A stretch of 64,000 nt of DNA from Tectiglobus sp965215755 (GTDB taxonomy: Bacteria; Pseudomonadota; Alphaproteobacteria; Rhizobiales; Hyphomicrobiaceae), in NCBI GenBank assembly GCA_965215755.1, contig OZ244119.1:496001-560000 (forward strand). Reading direction: 5' to 3'. A program made the position numbers and the translations under genes. Of the stretch, positions 44,024 through 52,518 are shown in pieces. The notes below the pieces were generated by a model that saw only the letters and a program-made list of their open reading frames with translations, did no database searches and was not told the DNA's origin. The stretch's first letter is position 1, and each line of letters begins with the position of its first letter.

Positions 44024-45580
44024 TTACGGCATCGGTAGGGCTTCGTGCTCTTTGAGTAGCTCGCCGGTGTCGTAGTCCATTTCCATCATCTTGACACGAT
44101 AGCCCCAGAGATGGGCGACGTGCAGCAGCGTGCGATCGCATTCATTCTTGTCCAACAGAACACCATTGCGGACACGGTGATGCAGAACCATTCGTCGGTC
44201 GCCGGACAGGTCCGCACTCACGACCTGGATGTCGGGATCGCGGACACCGGTATCGTACTGCTCTGATAATTGCCGACGGACATTGCGATAACCAATCTCA
44301 TCGTGGATCGCGCCGACCTGCACAAATGGAGAGTCGGAGCGGTCGTGAATGTGGAATAGCCGGAAGTCTCGAATGAGTTTCGGCGACAAGTACTGCAGGA
44401 TGAAACTATCGTCCCGGAATTCTGCCCACGCTTCCTTCAGCGTGCCCATGGCATCACCGTTACCGGCAAACTCCGGGAACCAGTCGCGGTCCTCATCCGT
44501 TGGCTCTTCGCAGATGCGCTTGATGTCCCGCATCATCGCAAATCCGAGAGCGTATGGGTTCATGCCACTGTAGTGACCGCTGTCAAAGCTGGGCTGATAA
44601 ACAACCGATGAGTGCGAATGCATGAACTCCAGCATCGCACCTTCACTGATCTGGCCGCGATCATACATCGTGTTCAAGATCTCATAGTGGACGAAGGTGG
44701 CACAGCCCTCGTTCATGACCTTGGTTTGGCGTTGCGGGTAAAAGTACTGGGCTAGCATCCGCACAATACGGAGCAGCTCACGCTTCCAGTCGTCCAGCTT
44801 GGGCGCATGCTTTTCCAGGAAGTAGAGCACATTCTCTTGCGGCAGGTTTAGTTCAAGATCTTCGCGTCCGGTTTGTCCGAAGATGCGCTCTGAGACTGAT
44901 TGCGGCAGCTCGGAGCGGGGAATCGTGCGCCAAATCTCATTGTAGGTTTCTTCCTCGTGGCGCCGACGCTGGCGCGCTTTCTCCGCCATGCCTGCCGCTG
45001 TCCGCCTCGACATTGGATGGCGACTAATGCCCTGATTCATGAGGGCATGGGCGGAATCCAAAACGGCTTCGACAGCTTCGACACCGTACTTCTCCTCACA
45101 CTCGGAGACGTACTCCTTGGCAAAGGTCAGGTAGTCGAGAATCGATGTCGCGTCAGTCCATTGCTGGAAGAGATAATTGTTCTTGAAGAAGTGATTGTGG
45201 CCCATCGCGGCATGAGCCAACACCAGTGCCTGCATCGTCATGGTGTTCTCTTCCATGATGTAATTGATGCAGGGGTCAGAATTGATCACCAATTCATAGG
45301 CAAGTGCCCGGGCACCTTTACGATAGAGCCCTTCCTCACGGGCGAAGTGCTTCCCGAATGACCAGTGCCGGTACATGTTCGGCATACCGATCGAAGCATA
45401 TGCATCGAGCATCTGCTCAGCACGAATAACCTCTAACTGATTGGGATAGATATTGAGACCCATCTCTCCGACGCCAATTTCATGAATGGCATCGTAAGTG
45501 CGGTCAATAATCTCGAAGTCCCATTCAGGTCCATCGAACAAGAGTTTGCTGCTCTTTACGGCTGGCGCATCCATTGGCAT
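44024..45580 (-). CDS. spoVR: SpoVR family protein
   Basis: A 518-residue SpoVR/YcgB-type protein, the normal length. Family motifs include W-D-F-E-I-I-D-R-T-Y-D, L-G/N-I-Y-P-N-Q-L-E-V-I, M-Y-R-H-W-S-F-G-K-H-F, N-S-D-P-C-I-N-Y-I-M-E-E-N, H-N-H-F-F-K-N-N and N-E-G-C-A-T-F-V-H-Y. Its molecular function is unknown; it accompanies PrkA and YeaH across many proteobacteria and is tied to stationary-phase and stress responses. Its ATG overlaps the stop of yeaH by one base (TAATG), indicating translational coupling. It is the last gene of the operon. Confidence 0.96.
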   Translation of the reverse strand: MPMDAPAVKSSKLLFDGPEWDFEIIDRTYDAIHEIGVGEMGLNIYPNQLEVIRAEQMLDAYASIGMPNMYRHWSFGKHFAREEGLYRKGARALAYELVINSDPCINYIMEENTMTMQALVLAHAAMGHNHFFKNNYLFQQWTDATSILDYLTFAKEYVSECEEKYGVEAVEAVLDSAHALMNQGISRHPMSRRTAAGMAEKARQRRRHEEETYNEIWRTIPRSELPQSVSERIFGQTGREDLELNLPQENVLYFLEKHAPKLDDWKRELLRIVRMLAQYFYPQRQTKVMNEGCATFVHYEILNTMYDRGQISEGAMLEFMHSHSSVVYQPSFDSGHYSGMNPYALGFAMMRDIKRICEEPTDEDRDWFPEFAGNGDAMGTLKEAWAEFRDDSFILQYLSPKLIRDFRLFHIHDRSDSPFVQVGAIHDEIGYRNVRRQLSEQYDTGVRDPDIQVVSADLSGDRRMVLHHRVRNGVLLDKNECDRTLLHVAHLWGYRVKMMEMDYDTGELLKEHEALPMP

Positions 45581-46854
45581 TACTCCGACGCGCTGAAGAG
45601 TTCACGGAAAACAGGGTAGATATCGCCCGGGCTCGACACGCGCCGCATGGCGAAATTCTCATGCTCTTCGGTTATCTCGTCGTAACCGCTCCACACAACG
45701 CTCAAGAACGGTGCGATCTGATCTTCGGAGTAGGCTTCGATGTAAGCGTAATACTGGCAAATCGGCAGAATCTCGTGTCGCAGCATTGACATGCAGCGCC
45801 CCATATCATCATCGAAGTTGTGACCGTCAGACGCCTGGGCGGCATAGATGTTCCAATCATCGACCTGGTAGCGGTCCTTGACGACACGCATCATTTCATC
45901 CAGCGCGGAAGAGATCACTGTGCCACCGGTTTCCGTTGCGCGGAAAAATGTATCCTCGTCGACTTCCTGTGCCTCAGTCGTATGGCGGATAAAGACGATA
46001 TCGACCTCATTGTAATGACGCGTCAGAAACAGATGAAGGAGCATAAAGAAGCGCTTCGACAAATCCTTCAGATCCTGAGTCATCGAGGCTGAGACATCCA
46101 TCAGGCAGAACATGACGGCTTGTGTTTTGGGGCGCGGACGATGCTCCGTCCTGTTGTATCTGAGGTCAATTGGATCGATGTAGGCCACGACTTTGCGCAG
46201 ATGATTGAGGTGATGAAGACGGGCACGCAGTTTATCGATCTCCTCCTCATCGCGAGGGTTCCGGGCTTCGGCCTCTGCTAAGTCCAACTGCAACCGCTCA
46301 ATTTCATCGGTCTTGGGACGGCGGAGTGCGATGCGGCGGGCAAGGGAATTTCGCATCGTACGCACGTGGTTCATTTTGGCTGGCGGACCGTCCGTCATAA
46401 AACCTGCGCGAAACGGCTCCGGCGACTTGAGATTCTTCAGTTTTGCCTTCACCAGATTAGGCAGCGCCAAGTCTTCGAAAAAAATATCAAGGAATTCTTC
46501 GCGGCTCAGACTGAAGACAAAGTCGTCTTCGCCGTCACCCTGATTTGAACCTTTGCTTCCGCGACCACCGCCGCCAGACTCAGGCTTGCGGATGACATCG
46601 CCGGAGGTGAATTCCTTGTTGCCAGGCAAGACTTGGTCGCGTTCACCAGTGTCACGTCCGAGCCCGAACGTAGGTTCGCGCAGACTTTTGGTTCGAATGC
46701 GAACGTCTTCGCCGCCGTCAACATCAGCGACTTTGCGCTTCTTCAAAGAGTCGCGCACAGCTTCGCGGATCTCCGCCTTTGCCCGGCGCAAGAACCGCTG
46801 GCGATTGCCAAGGCTCTTTGCTTTCGGATTGAGACGGCGATCGACGATGTGCAT
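45580..46854 (-). CDS. yeaH: YeaH/YhbH (DUF444) VWA-like protein
   Basis: A 424-residue DUF444 protein. The start is placed at M-H-I-V-D-R-R-L-N-P, the family opening; an upstream start 18 codons earlier would run close to the small membrane gene. The N-terminal part is basic (R-F-L-R-R-A-K-A-E-I-R-E-A-V). The C-terminal von Willebrand A-like domain has the MIDAS motif D-V-S-A-S-M, then F-I-R-H-T-T-E-A-Q-E-V and E-T-G-G-T-V-I-S-S-A-L. It is thought to act with the PrkA kinase, as in the yeaGH system of E. coli. It lies 22 bases after the small membrane gene. Confidence 0.96.
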   Translation of the reverse strand: MHIVDRRLNPKAKSLGNRQRFLRRAKAEIREAVRDSLKKRKVADVDGGEDVRIRTKSLREPTFGLGRDTGERDQVLPGNKEFTSGDVIRKPESGGGGRGSKGSNQGDGEDDFVFSLSREEFLDIFFEDLALPNLVKAKLKNLKSPEPFRAGFMTDGPPAKMNHVRTMRNSLARRIALRRPKTDEIERLQLDLAEAEARNPRDEEEIDKLRARLHHLNHLRKVVAYIDPIDLRYNRTEHRPRPKTQAVMFCLMDVSASMTQDLKDLSKRFFMLLHLFLTRHYNEVDIVFIRHTTEAQEVDEDTFFRATETGGTVISSALDEMMRVVKDRYQVDDWNIYAAQASDGHNFDDDMGRCMSMLRHEILPICQYYAYIEAYSEDQIAPFLSVVWSGYDEITEEHENFAMRRVSSPGDIYPVFRELFSASE

Positions 46855-46876
46855 GTGTTCATGCCTTTCATTGTAT

Positions 46877-47206
46877 TCACTTGCCAACCAGCACAATGGA
46901 GGTGGCAATCAGTAGAATTGATCCGGTGAGCACTGCGCGTGCGGCCCAAAGGAGATAATGCAATTTGTATCTGCGGTAATAAGCATGTTGGCCGGAAGCG
47001 AACATTCCAACAGGCTGCCTGTTTGAACCATAGTCGACAATCTGCCGGAGATCGTTGTCGAACCTTCGAGCGACGCTGGAATTTTCCGTGTGATCGCGAT
47101 ACCAAGCTGTCATCATCCATAGCACGGCGTATGACGAGACCAACCCTGCGAGGCCGAACATTATCAAGGTTGATGCACTGACCTCGCTGTTGAACATCAA
47201 CATCAT
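46877..47206 (-). CDS. small membrane protein inside the prkA-yeaH-spoVR operon
   Basis: A 109-residue protein of unknown function. The ATG at 47206 overlaps the prkA stop in an ATGA, which strongly supports both gene and start. It has two hydrophobic segments (T-L-I-M-F-G-L-A-G-L-V-S-S-Y-A-V-L-W-M and A-V-L-T-G-S-I-L-L-I-A-T-S-I-V-L-V) near each end and a basic/aromatic loop of about 45 residues between them (Y-R-D-H-T-E-N, H-A-Y-Y-R-R-Y-K-L-H-Y). The usual operon has no gene here. It may tether or sense for the kinase complex; this is inference. Confidence 0.8.
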   Translation of the reverse strand: MMLMFNSEVSASTLIMFGLAGLVSSYAVLWMMTAWYRDHTENSSVARRFDNDLRQIVDYGSNRQPVGMFASGQHAYYRRYKLHYLLWAARAVLTGSILLIATSIVLVGK

Positions 47207-49149
47207 CCCGACTTCTTGACCCGCATGTACCATTCAACAAGGCGGCGAACCTGACGTGGGGTGTAGCCGCGGCTGACCATGCGCTGCACGAATTCCTCGT
47301 GCTTCTTTTCGGTGTCGCCATCCTGCTTGGCGCCGAATGAAATCACAGGAAGTAAGTCTTCGACCTGGCTGAACATCCGCTTTTCGATAACGTCACGAAT
47401 TTTCTCGTAACTCGTCCAGCTTGGGTTTTTACCGCCATTCTTGGCACGGGCCCGCAGCGAGAACTTCACCACTTCGTAGCGGAAGTCCTTTGGGTTGGCG
47501 ATGCCAGCCGGCTTCTCGATCTTGGACAACTCCTGATCGAGAATCTGCCGACTCATCAACTGCCCGGTATCAGGATCCTTGAAGTCTTGATCTTCGATCC
47601 AAGCGTCAGCATAGGCCACATAGCGGTCGAACAAGTTCTGCCCGAAGTCATGATAGCTTTCGAGATAGGCCTTCTGAACTTCGTTGCCGATGAACTCTGC
47701 GTAGCGCGGCGCCAGGTCTTCCTTGATGAACTCGATGTATTGATCTTCGGTTTCTGCCGGCAACTGCTCGCGGCGAATAGCCTGCTCCAGAACATACATT
47801 AGATGAACCGGATCGGCTGCAACTTCACTGGTGTCGTAGTTGAACGTCTCCGACAGCACTTTGTACGCAAATCGTGTTGACGTACCATCCATGCCTTCGT
47901 TGATGCCGGCCGCATCCCGGTATTCCTGGATTGTCTTTGCGTGCGGATCTGTGTCCTTGAGGCTCTCACCGTCATAGATCCGCATCTTTGAGAATGTACT
48001 CGAATTCTCATGGTCCTTCAGGCGGGTGAGCACGGAGAACTGCGAGAGCATTTCCAGCGTCCCGGGCGCACACGGTGCCTGGAAGACTTCACTCGTTGCG
48101 AGCAGCTTTTCGTAGATCTTCATTTCCTCGGACACGCGCAGGCAGTACGGCACTTGGATCACGCATATGCGGTCCAAGAACGCTTCGTTGTTCTTGTTCG
48201 CGCGGAAGCTCTGCCATTCGCTTTCGTTGGAGTGAGCAATGATGATGCCCTGATATGGTAGCGCTCCAACGTTTTCCGTGCCGACGTATGTGCCATCCTG
48301 GGTAGCTGTCAGCAGCGGGTGAAGCATCTTGATCGGCGCCTTAAACATCTCGACGAACTCAAGAAGTCCTTGCGTCGTGCGATTGAGGCCGCCTGAATAA
48401 GAGTAGGCATCGGCGTCATTCTGGCCGTGGAACTCCAGCTTGCGGATGTCGACCTTGCCGACCAGCGAAGAGATATCCTGGTTGTTCTCATCGCCTGGTT
48501 CCGTCTTGGCAACGCAGATCTGGCGCAGCCGCGACGGTAGCAATTTCACGACGGAGAACTTGGATATGTCGCCACCGAATTCGTCCAAACGCTTGATCGC
48601 CCATGGGCTCATTCGGCCGGTCAACTTCCGCAGCGGAATGTTGTACTTGTCCTCAAGGACTGACCCCATACTTGCGGGATCGAAAAGGCCGAGCGGACTT
48701 TCGAAGATCGGGCTGATTTCATCGCCCGCTTTCAACACGTAGATCGGGCATGCCTCCATCAACTCTTTCAGGCGTTCTGCCAGCGAGGACTTGCCGCCGC
48801 CGACGGGACCGAGGAGATACAGGATCTGCTTGCGTTCTTCCAAGCCCTGCGCCGCGTGCCGGAAGAACCCCACGATGCGCTCGATGGTCTCCTCCAGTCC
48901 GTAGAAGTCTTTGAAAGCCGGGTAGACCTTTATCGTCCGGTTCAGGAAAATGCGGCCGAGGCGTGCATCTTTCGAGGTGTCGATCATTTCCGGCTCGCCA
49001 ATAGCCGTGATCATCCGCTCGGCGGCACTGGCATACATGGACGGGTCGTCTCGACAATCTTCCAGGTATTGTTTCAGCGAGAGCTCCGACTGCTTTTGGC
49101 GATCGTAGCCCTGCGCATAGATCTCAAAAAGTTCGTTCGCGGTCGTCAT
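47203..49149 (-). CDS. prkA: PrkA family serine protein kinase
   Basis: A 648-residue PrkA/YeaG-type protein. The N-terminal AAA-like part has the P-loop G-P-V-G-G-G-K-S (about 114-121), preceded by A-E-R-M-I-T-A-I-G-E-P and followed by the family D-E-F-G-G-D-I-S-K-F-S-V-V-K-L-L-P-S-R. The C-terminal kinase-like part ends R-G-Y-T-P-R-Q-V-R-R-L-V-E-W-Y-M. It probably works as a stress-linked kinase or ATPase in the cytoplasm with YeaH and SpoVR. It is the first gene of the four-gene operon. The 413 bases upstream contain repeated motifs that may regulate it. Confidence 0.97.
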   Translation of the reverse strand: MTTANELFEIYAQGYDRQKQSELSLKQYLEDCRDDPSMYASAAERMITAIGEPEMIDTSKDARLGRIFLNRTIKVYPAFKDFYGLEETIERIVGFFRHAAQGLEERKQILYLLGPVGGGKSSLAERLKELMEACPIYVLKAGDEISPIFESPLGLFDPASMGSVLEDKYNIPLRKLTGRMSPWAIKRLDEFGGDISKFSVVKLLPSRLRQICVAKTEPGDENNQDISSLVGKVDIRKLEFHGQNDADAYSYSGGLNRTTQGLLEFVEMFKAPIKMLHPLLTATQDGTYVGTENVGALPYQGIIIAHSNESEWQSFRANKNNEAFLDRICVIQVPYCLRVSEEMKIYEKLLATSEVFQAPCAPGTLEMLSQFSVLTRLKDHENSSTFSKMRIYDGESLKDTDPHAKTIQEYRDAAGINEGMDGTSTRFAYKVLSETFNYDTSEVAADPVHLMYVLEQAIRREQLPAETEDQYIEFIKEDLAPRYAEFIGNEVQKAYLESYHDFGQNLFDRYVAYADAWIEDQDFKDPDTGQLMSRQILDQELSKIEKPAGIANPKDFRYEVVKFSLRARAKNGGKNPSWTSYEKIRDVIEKRMFSQVEDLLPVISFGAKQDGDTEKKHEEFVQRMVSRGYTPRQVRRLVEWYMRVKKSG

Positions 49150-49562
49150 ATGTCTTTCTCGCTTGCCTTCTTAAGTCCGGGTGACCTGCTGCTCAAGCAG
49201 CGCCAATCTCACCTTTCGAACTTGGTTGCCGGTTCGCAATCTCGCAATACGTCTCCACAGTTTGGATCTGCGCTCACGCCACTAGTGTAACACGGGTGGC
49301 TTGAATTGGTTTGCCTTTTGAACAGTCGCTGCCTGTTCGATAATTACTCACCAAAAACATGTTGCCTTGCAGATCTGGCGAAACTGCGCCGCGAAAGCGG
49401 CAGAATATGAACATTGTGAAAATTACTCACAACCCTCGATAAGGCCCTGAGAAATAATGTGAAAATTTTCATATTCACTGCAACATGGACATCATTTAAT
49501 AATTGTGAAAACGCGCAAAACCGAATAGCGAAAATTTGAATGATCGTAGTTCACTCAATTTT
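49150..49562 (-). promoter_or_regulatory. upstream region of the prkA operon with repeats
   Basis: A 413-base gene-free stretch, AT-rich towards 49360-49560. It holds three copies of TGTGAAAA about 44-46 bases apart (see the repeat entry), a perfect palindrome TGAAAATTTTCA at 49460-49471, and an inverted repeat GAACAG / CTGTTC at 49320-49338. It should carry the prkA promoter and operators; no sigma motif could be placed with confidence. Confidence 0.5.
49413..49511 (+). repeat. three spaced TGTGAAAA direct repeats
   Basis: TGTGAAAA, preceded by T or A, occurs with its GTGAAAA starting at 49415, 49459 and 49505, that is 44 and 46 bases apart, close to four helical turns. The first two share TGTGAAAATT. 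Such phasing suggests binding sites for one protein on the same DNA face, though AT-rich background can produce this by chance. Confidence 0.5.
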
Positions 49563-51785
49563 CTAACAATTCGCGCAATGCGTTGATAACTCCGCCAGGT
49601 CACGCGGAGCATTATTCGCGATCCGTAGAATTTGTTCGACAAGGCTTTCGTTCTGCCAGGCGACTGCACCGGCATATGAACGCTTTAGATGATGGAGAAA
49701 AGGTTCGGTTTCTCCGCTTCTCTGGTGGCATTTTGCAGCGATAAGATGAAGCTGAGGTAGTGCAACGACAATCCCTGTTCGGCGGCTGTGCAATAGTCCA
49801 CCTTTGGCGAATTGCTGTGAATTTTCAATATCTTCAACGTGGAGATAGGCATTTGCCAGCCGGCAACAGACATACCCTCCGAGTTGCCTGACGCCCTTAA
49901 CTTGATACCGCTCGTCTGACTGAACAATGCCGTATCTTGCCTCGCTGGGGCGGACATCCAAATCGATTGATGCGCGTAAGGTTGCAGACCATTCACGCCA
50001 GTAGGAAAACGCGTGTAAGTCGGCCAGTGTTGCGGCTGTCATGCAGTGAATGAGCGCAGTTGTGCGATTGTTGAGAATTTCGTGAACAAGTGCGAGCACA
50101 CCCGAAATCTGGGCCAAAGTATGTGGATGATGGAGGCTTCTGGCACGAGCGATTGCTGCGTCCGCATCTTTGATCGCCATTGCGGGTTTTCCACGCATGG
50201 CGGACGCCCAGGCGCGGTGGGCATGTGCTGTCGCTAGTGGGTCCGAGCCATAGATGAAGCGGAGTTCGGCGTGGTTCGCCGGGTCGTAGATTTCGATACA
50301 CCTTGAGAGATGGAAGAAGGCTGCAGTCGGCCGCCCCGCAAGCAGCTCCGTAAGCCCCACAAGGCGATGGGTCAGCAGGTTGTGCTTGTCACTTTGATGT
50401 CGTGCCAAATTCAAAAGGCGCCGCGCAATTCTTCGCGCAGTGTAAACATTGCCAGATGTCAAATGGTATGCCAGTGCGCACCAAAGTCCATTGAATTGGC
50501 TTTTGGTATCGCGTTCGATATTGATGCCTTTTGGCTGAATGTGTCCGCGCAACGCCATCCGCGTATCTGATGCAGCGATACCTTTGGTGACGGCGAGTTG
50601 AGTTCCTAGGCTATGCAGCAGACCCGTGTGCTCGAACCTGTTCCTTCTCACATCCGCATCACTGAATTGATCAAGAGCATTTTCGAACAACGCACGTGCG
50701 AGCTTGGGTTGGCTGCTTCGCACTGCTGCTCGTCCAGCGATGGTCCACCAACGTACGCTTTCTTTTGCATTCCGGGATCGTTGAAAGTGTGCCGCAAGCT
50801 CGCAACTCGCACGGATAGAGGTTTGCGCCTCTCTGGCCAAACTGAGTAACGCGTCCGCCGCCCTTGAATGCAATGTCGCCAGCAGTGGCCCAGGCAGATG
50901 CGAGTAGGCGACATCTCGCAGTCGTTGATCACAGAAACTGTATCGTTTCTCGCCGCTTCTTTTGGTCGAAGATATCAGAATGTCGTCACAGACAAGATGG
51001 TCCAGCAGTGGTTGCAGCGCTGGGCGCGACAGTCTCAAAGTATGAGCAAGCTGGTCCAAACTAAATGGTTGGCCCAGTACAGCGGCCGCTTTGATGACGG
51101 CGGAAACCTCTCCGAGCTTTACCAGCGCCTGATCACACCGAGCAGTCAGGAAACTCGGGGTAACTGTCCACGTCGGATCAGCGAGGATGTTTTCACAAGT
51201 GCGCTTGTTGTCTGAATCAAACGTGTTGGCAACGTCTATTTCATCTCCAGCAAGGTCGAGCCAATCTTCCGGAAAACTGTTGAAACTCGCCGAACGCCAC
51301 ATCCCACCCGGGCTTGTCAAGCGTTGTCGATGCGTAGCCTCTTGCACAATTGGGCCGGCAATGTGCCAGGCACCTGATCCGTTTTCTTCGGCATCTGAAC
51401 AGCGGACGGAACCAGCATGAAGACAGACCGAAGCAGGTGGCTGGTTGTTACCCGACACAGCCAACGCCTGGGCGGACGCTTCCGCTTTCCTCCACGCGCT
51501 TAATCCGAGACATGGCCAATAGCCTATCGTCACAGCATCAGTACGAGCGCCGACACGACCGCCGTGCCTGCCGATCACTGCGCGCGCCTGCGCCGTCAAT
51601 TCAGCTTGATGTTGCAGGGACTGATCAAGGTCATACGCCTCATCGTGCCGAAAGCTCAGTCCGGCAACAAGGATGAAGAGGCGGCGCGTTTGTGCTGCAC
51701 CCAACTGGTTGGAGATCCAGTTCAAAGCCTGCCTGTCGGCCTGTGCAAGGCTGGACAAACGCGGCGGCGGCGTCGGTGCCGGCAT
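49563..51785 (-). CDS. degenerate adenylate-cyclase/STAND-like protein lacking the ATPase domain
   Basis: A 740-residue protein. Residues about 30-185 match a class III nucleotide cyclase fold by pattern (R-R-L-F-I-L-V-A-G-L-S, G-R-V-G-A-R-T-D-A-V-T-I-G-Y-W-P, A-S-V-C-L-H-A-G-S-V, G-P-I-V-Q-E-A-T-H-R-Q), but the metal-binding Asp positions are replaced (A-G-L for A-D-L; R-T-D-A for G-D-G). Next, where such proteins carry a P-loop ATPase, the sequence goes almost directly to the winged-helix part (V-I-K-A-A-A-V-L-G-Q-P-F-S-L) and then TPR-like repeats to the end. It is therefore likely a non-catalytic sensor or adaptor. It lies upstream of nothing on its strand except soxG, 135 bases further on. 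Confidence 0.78.
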   Translation of the reverse strand: MPAPTPPPRLSSLAQADRQALNWISNQLGAAQTRRLFILVAGLSFRHDEAYDLDQSLQHQAELTAQARAVIGRHGGRVGARTDAVTIGYWPCLGLSAWRKAEASAQALAVSGNNQPPASVCLHAGSVRCSDAEENGSGAWHIAGPIVQEATHRQRLTSPGGMWRSASFNSFPEDWLDLAGDEIDVANTFDSDNKRTCENILADPTWTVTPSFLTARCDQALVKLGEVSAVIKAAAVLGQPFSLDQLAHTLRLSRPALQPLLDHLVCDDILISSTKRSGEKRYSFCDQRLRDVAYSHLPGPLLATLHSRAADALLSLAREAQTSIRASCELAAHFQRSRNAKESVRWWTIAGRAAVRSSQPKLARALFENALDQFSDADVRRNRFEHTGLLHSLGTQLAVTKGIAASDTRMALRGHIQPKGINIERDTKSQFNGLWCALAYHLTSGNVYTARRIARRLLNLARHQSDKHNLLTHRLVGLTELLAGRPTAAFFHLSRCIEIYDPANHAELRFIYGSDPLATAHAHRAWASAMRGKPAMAIKDADAAIARARSLHHPHTLAQISGVLALVHEILNNRTTALIHCMTAATLADLHAFSYWREWSATLRASIDLDVRPSEARYGIVQSDERYQVKGVRQLGGYVCCRLANAYLHVEDIENSQQFAKGGLLHSRRTGIVVALPQLHLIAAKCHQRSGETEPFLHHLKRSYAGAVAWQNESLVEQILRIANNAPRDLAELSTHCANC

Positions 51786-51920
51786 TGGTTCCGCTGCCTC
51801 CGGTTCTTTGCCAGATGACGAAGTCCTGGCCGGAAGGCGTTCAAGAATTATGCCGCTTCAGCGCAATCATCACGAAAATTCAGCAACGTGATGACTTAGG
51901 TTGAGATTTTTGGGCGACGC

Positions 51921-52511
51921 TCAGCCGATGTTGCCGATGCCAAGAAGACGTGCAGAGTTCCTCAGATACCCCTCCAGGTAGCGCCCGAATGAGCGCCAGC
52001 ATTCGAGACGAAAGACGGGAACCTCATCCGTCTTTGCAACGATAACATCGCACTTGGCAAAGACAGTTCGCGTCGCCATGCCCGAGGGGAAGGATGTTGG
52101 AAGAAAATCCAGGGGACACCCCGTATTGAGGACATCAGTCGCGCGTGTACCGCTCAGCTGCAGCGCAACATTGCGCTGTGAAATGTCGACAACAGAGAAT
52201 CTCTTGCCGTTGAGTGCCGTTGCCAATTCATTGGCTAGACGCTCTGCATTTTGATTCTCAGCGATCAACAGCCACTCATCCGGGCCAAGCCGCAGAGAGA
52301 GTTTCTCTTCGCCGACCACCCCATTCATAGGCTGAGCCAATCCGAAGCCTGCTGCGGTCGAAACTTCTGCGGCATCATCAGGACTCAAGCGCAAAGAAAA
52401 ACGAGCCGCAGGCAAGGCCTGAACAAGTCCGAACTCGGACGCCTGAACCCCATCTGCAACTGCATCCAGCACACTCGTGCGTTCGAGCTTTATCATCGGC
52501 GTTTCTGACAT
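51921..52511 (-). CDS. soxG: sarcosine oxidase gamma subunit
   Basis: A 196-residue gamma subunit of heterotetrameric sarcosine oxidase. It starts M-S-E-T-P-M-I-K-L-E-R-T-S-V-L, just inside the end of soxA with a 7-base gap; the longer frame upstream is not used. It keeps the GcvT-like folding segments D-E-W-L-L-I-A-E, V-V-D-I-S-Q-R-N-V-A-L-Q-L-S-G and V-L-N-T-G-C-P-L-D. It is the last gene of soxBDAG and contributes to the tetrahydrofolate end of the complex in the cytoplasm. Confidence 0.94.
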   Translation of the reverse strand: MSETPMIKLERTSVLDAVADGVQASEFGLVQALPAARFSLRLSPDDAAEVSTAAGFGLAQPMNGVVGEEKLSLRLGPDEWLLIAENQNAERLANELATALNGKRFSVVDISQRNVALQLSGTRATDVLNTGCPLDFLPTSFPSGMATRTVFAKCDVIVAKTDEVPVFRLECWRSFGRYLEGYLRNSARLLGIGNIG

Positions 52512-52518
52512 CGTTGTC

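Noticed and set aside
49320..49338. LexA (SOS) box before prkA
   Set aside because: The site is an inverted repeat GAACAG/CTGTTC, not the direct GTTC-N7-GTTC expected for alphaproteobacterial LexA.
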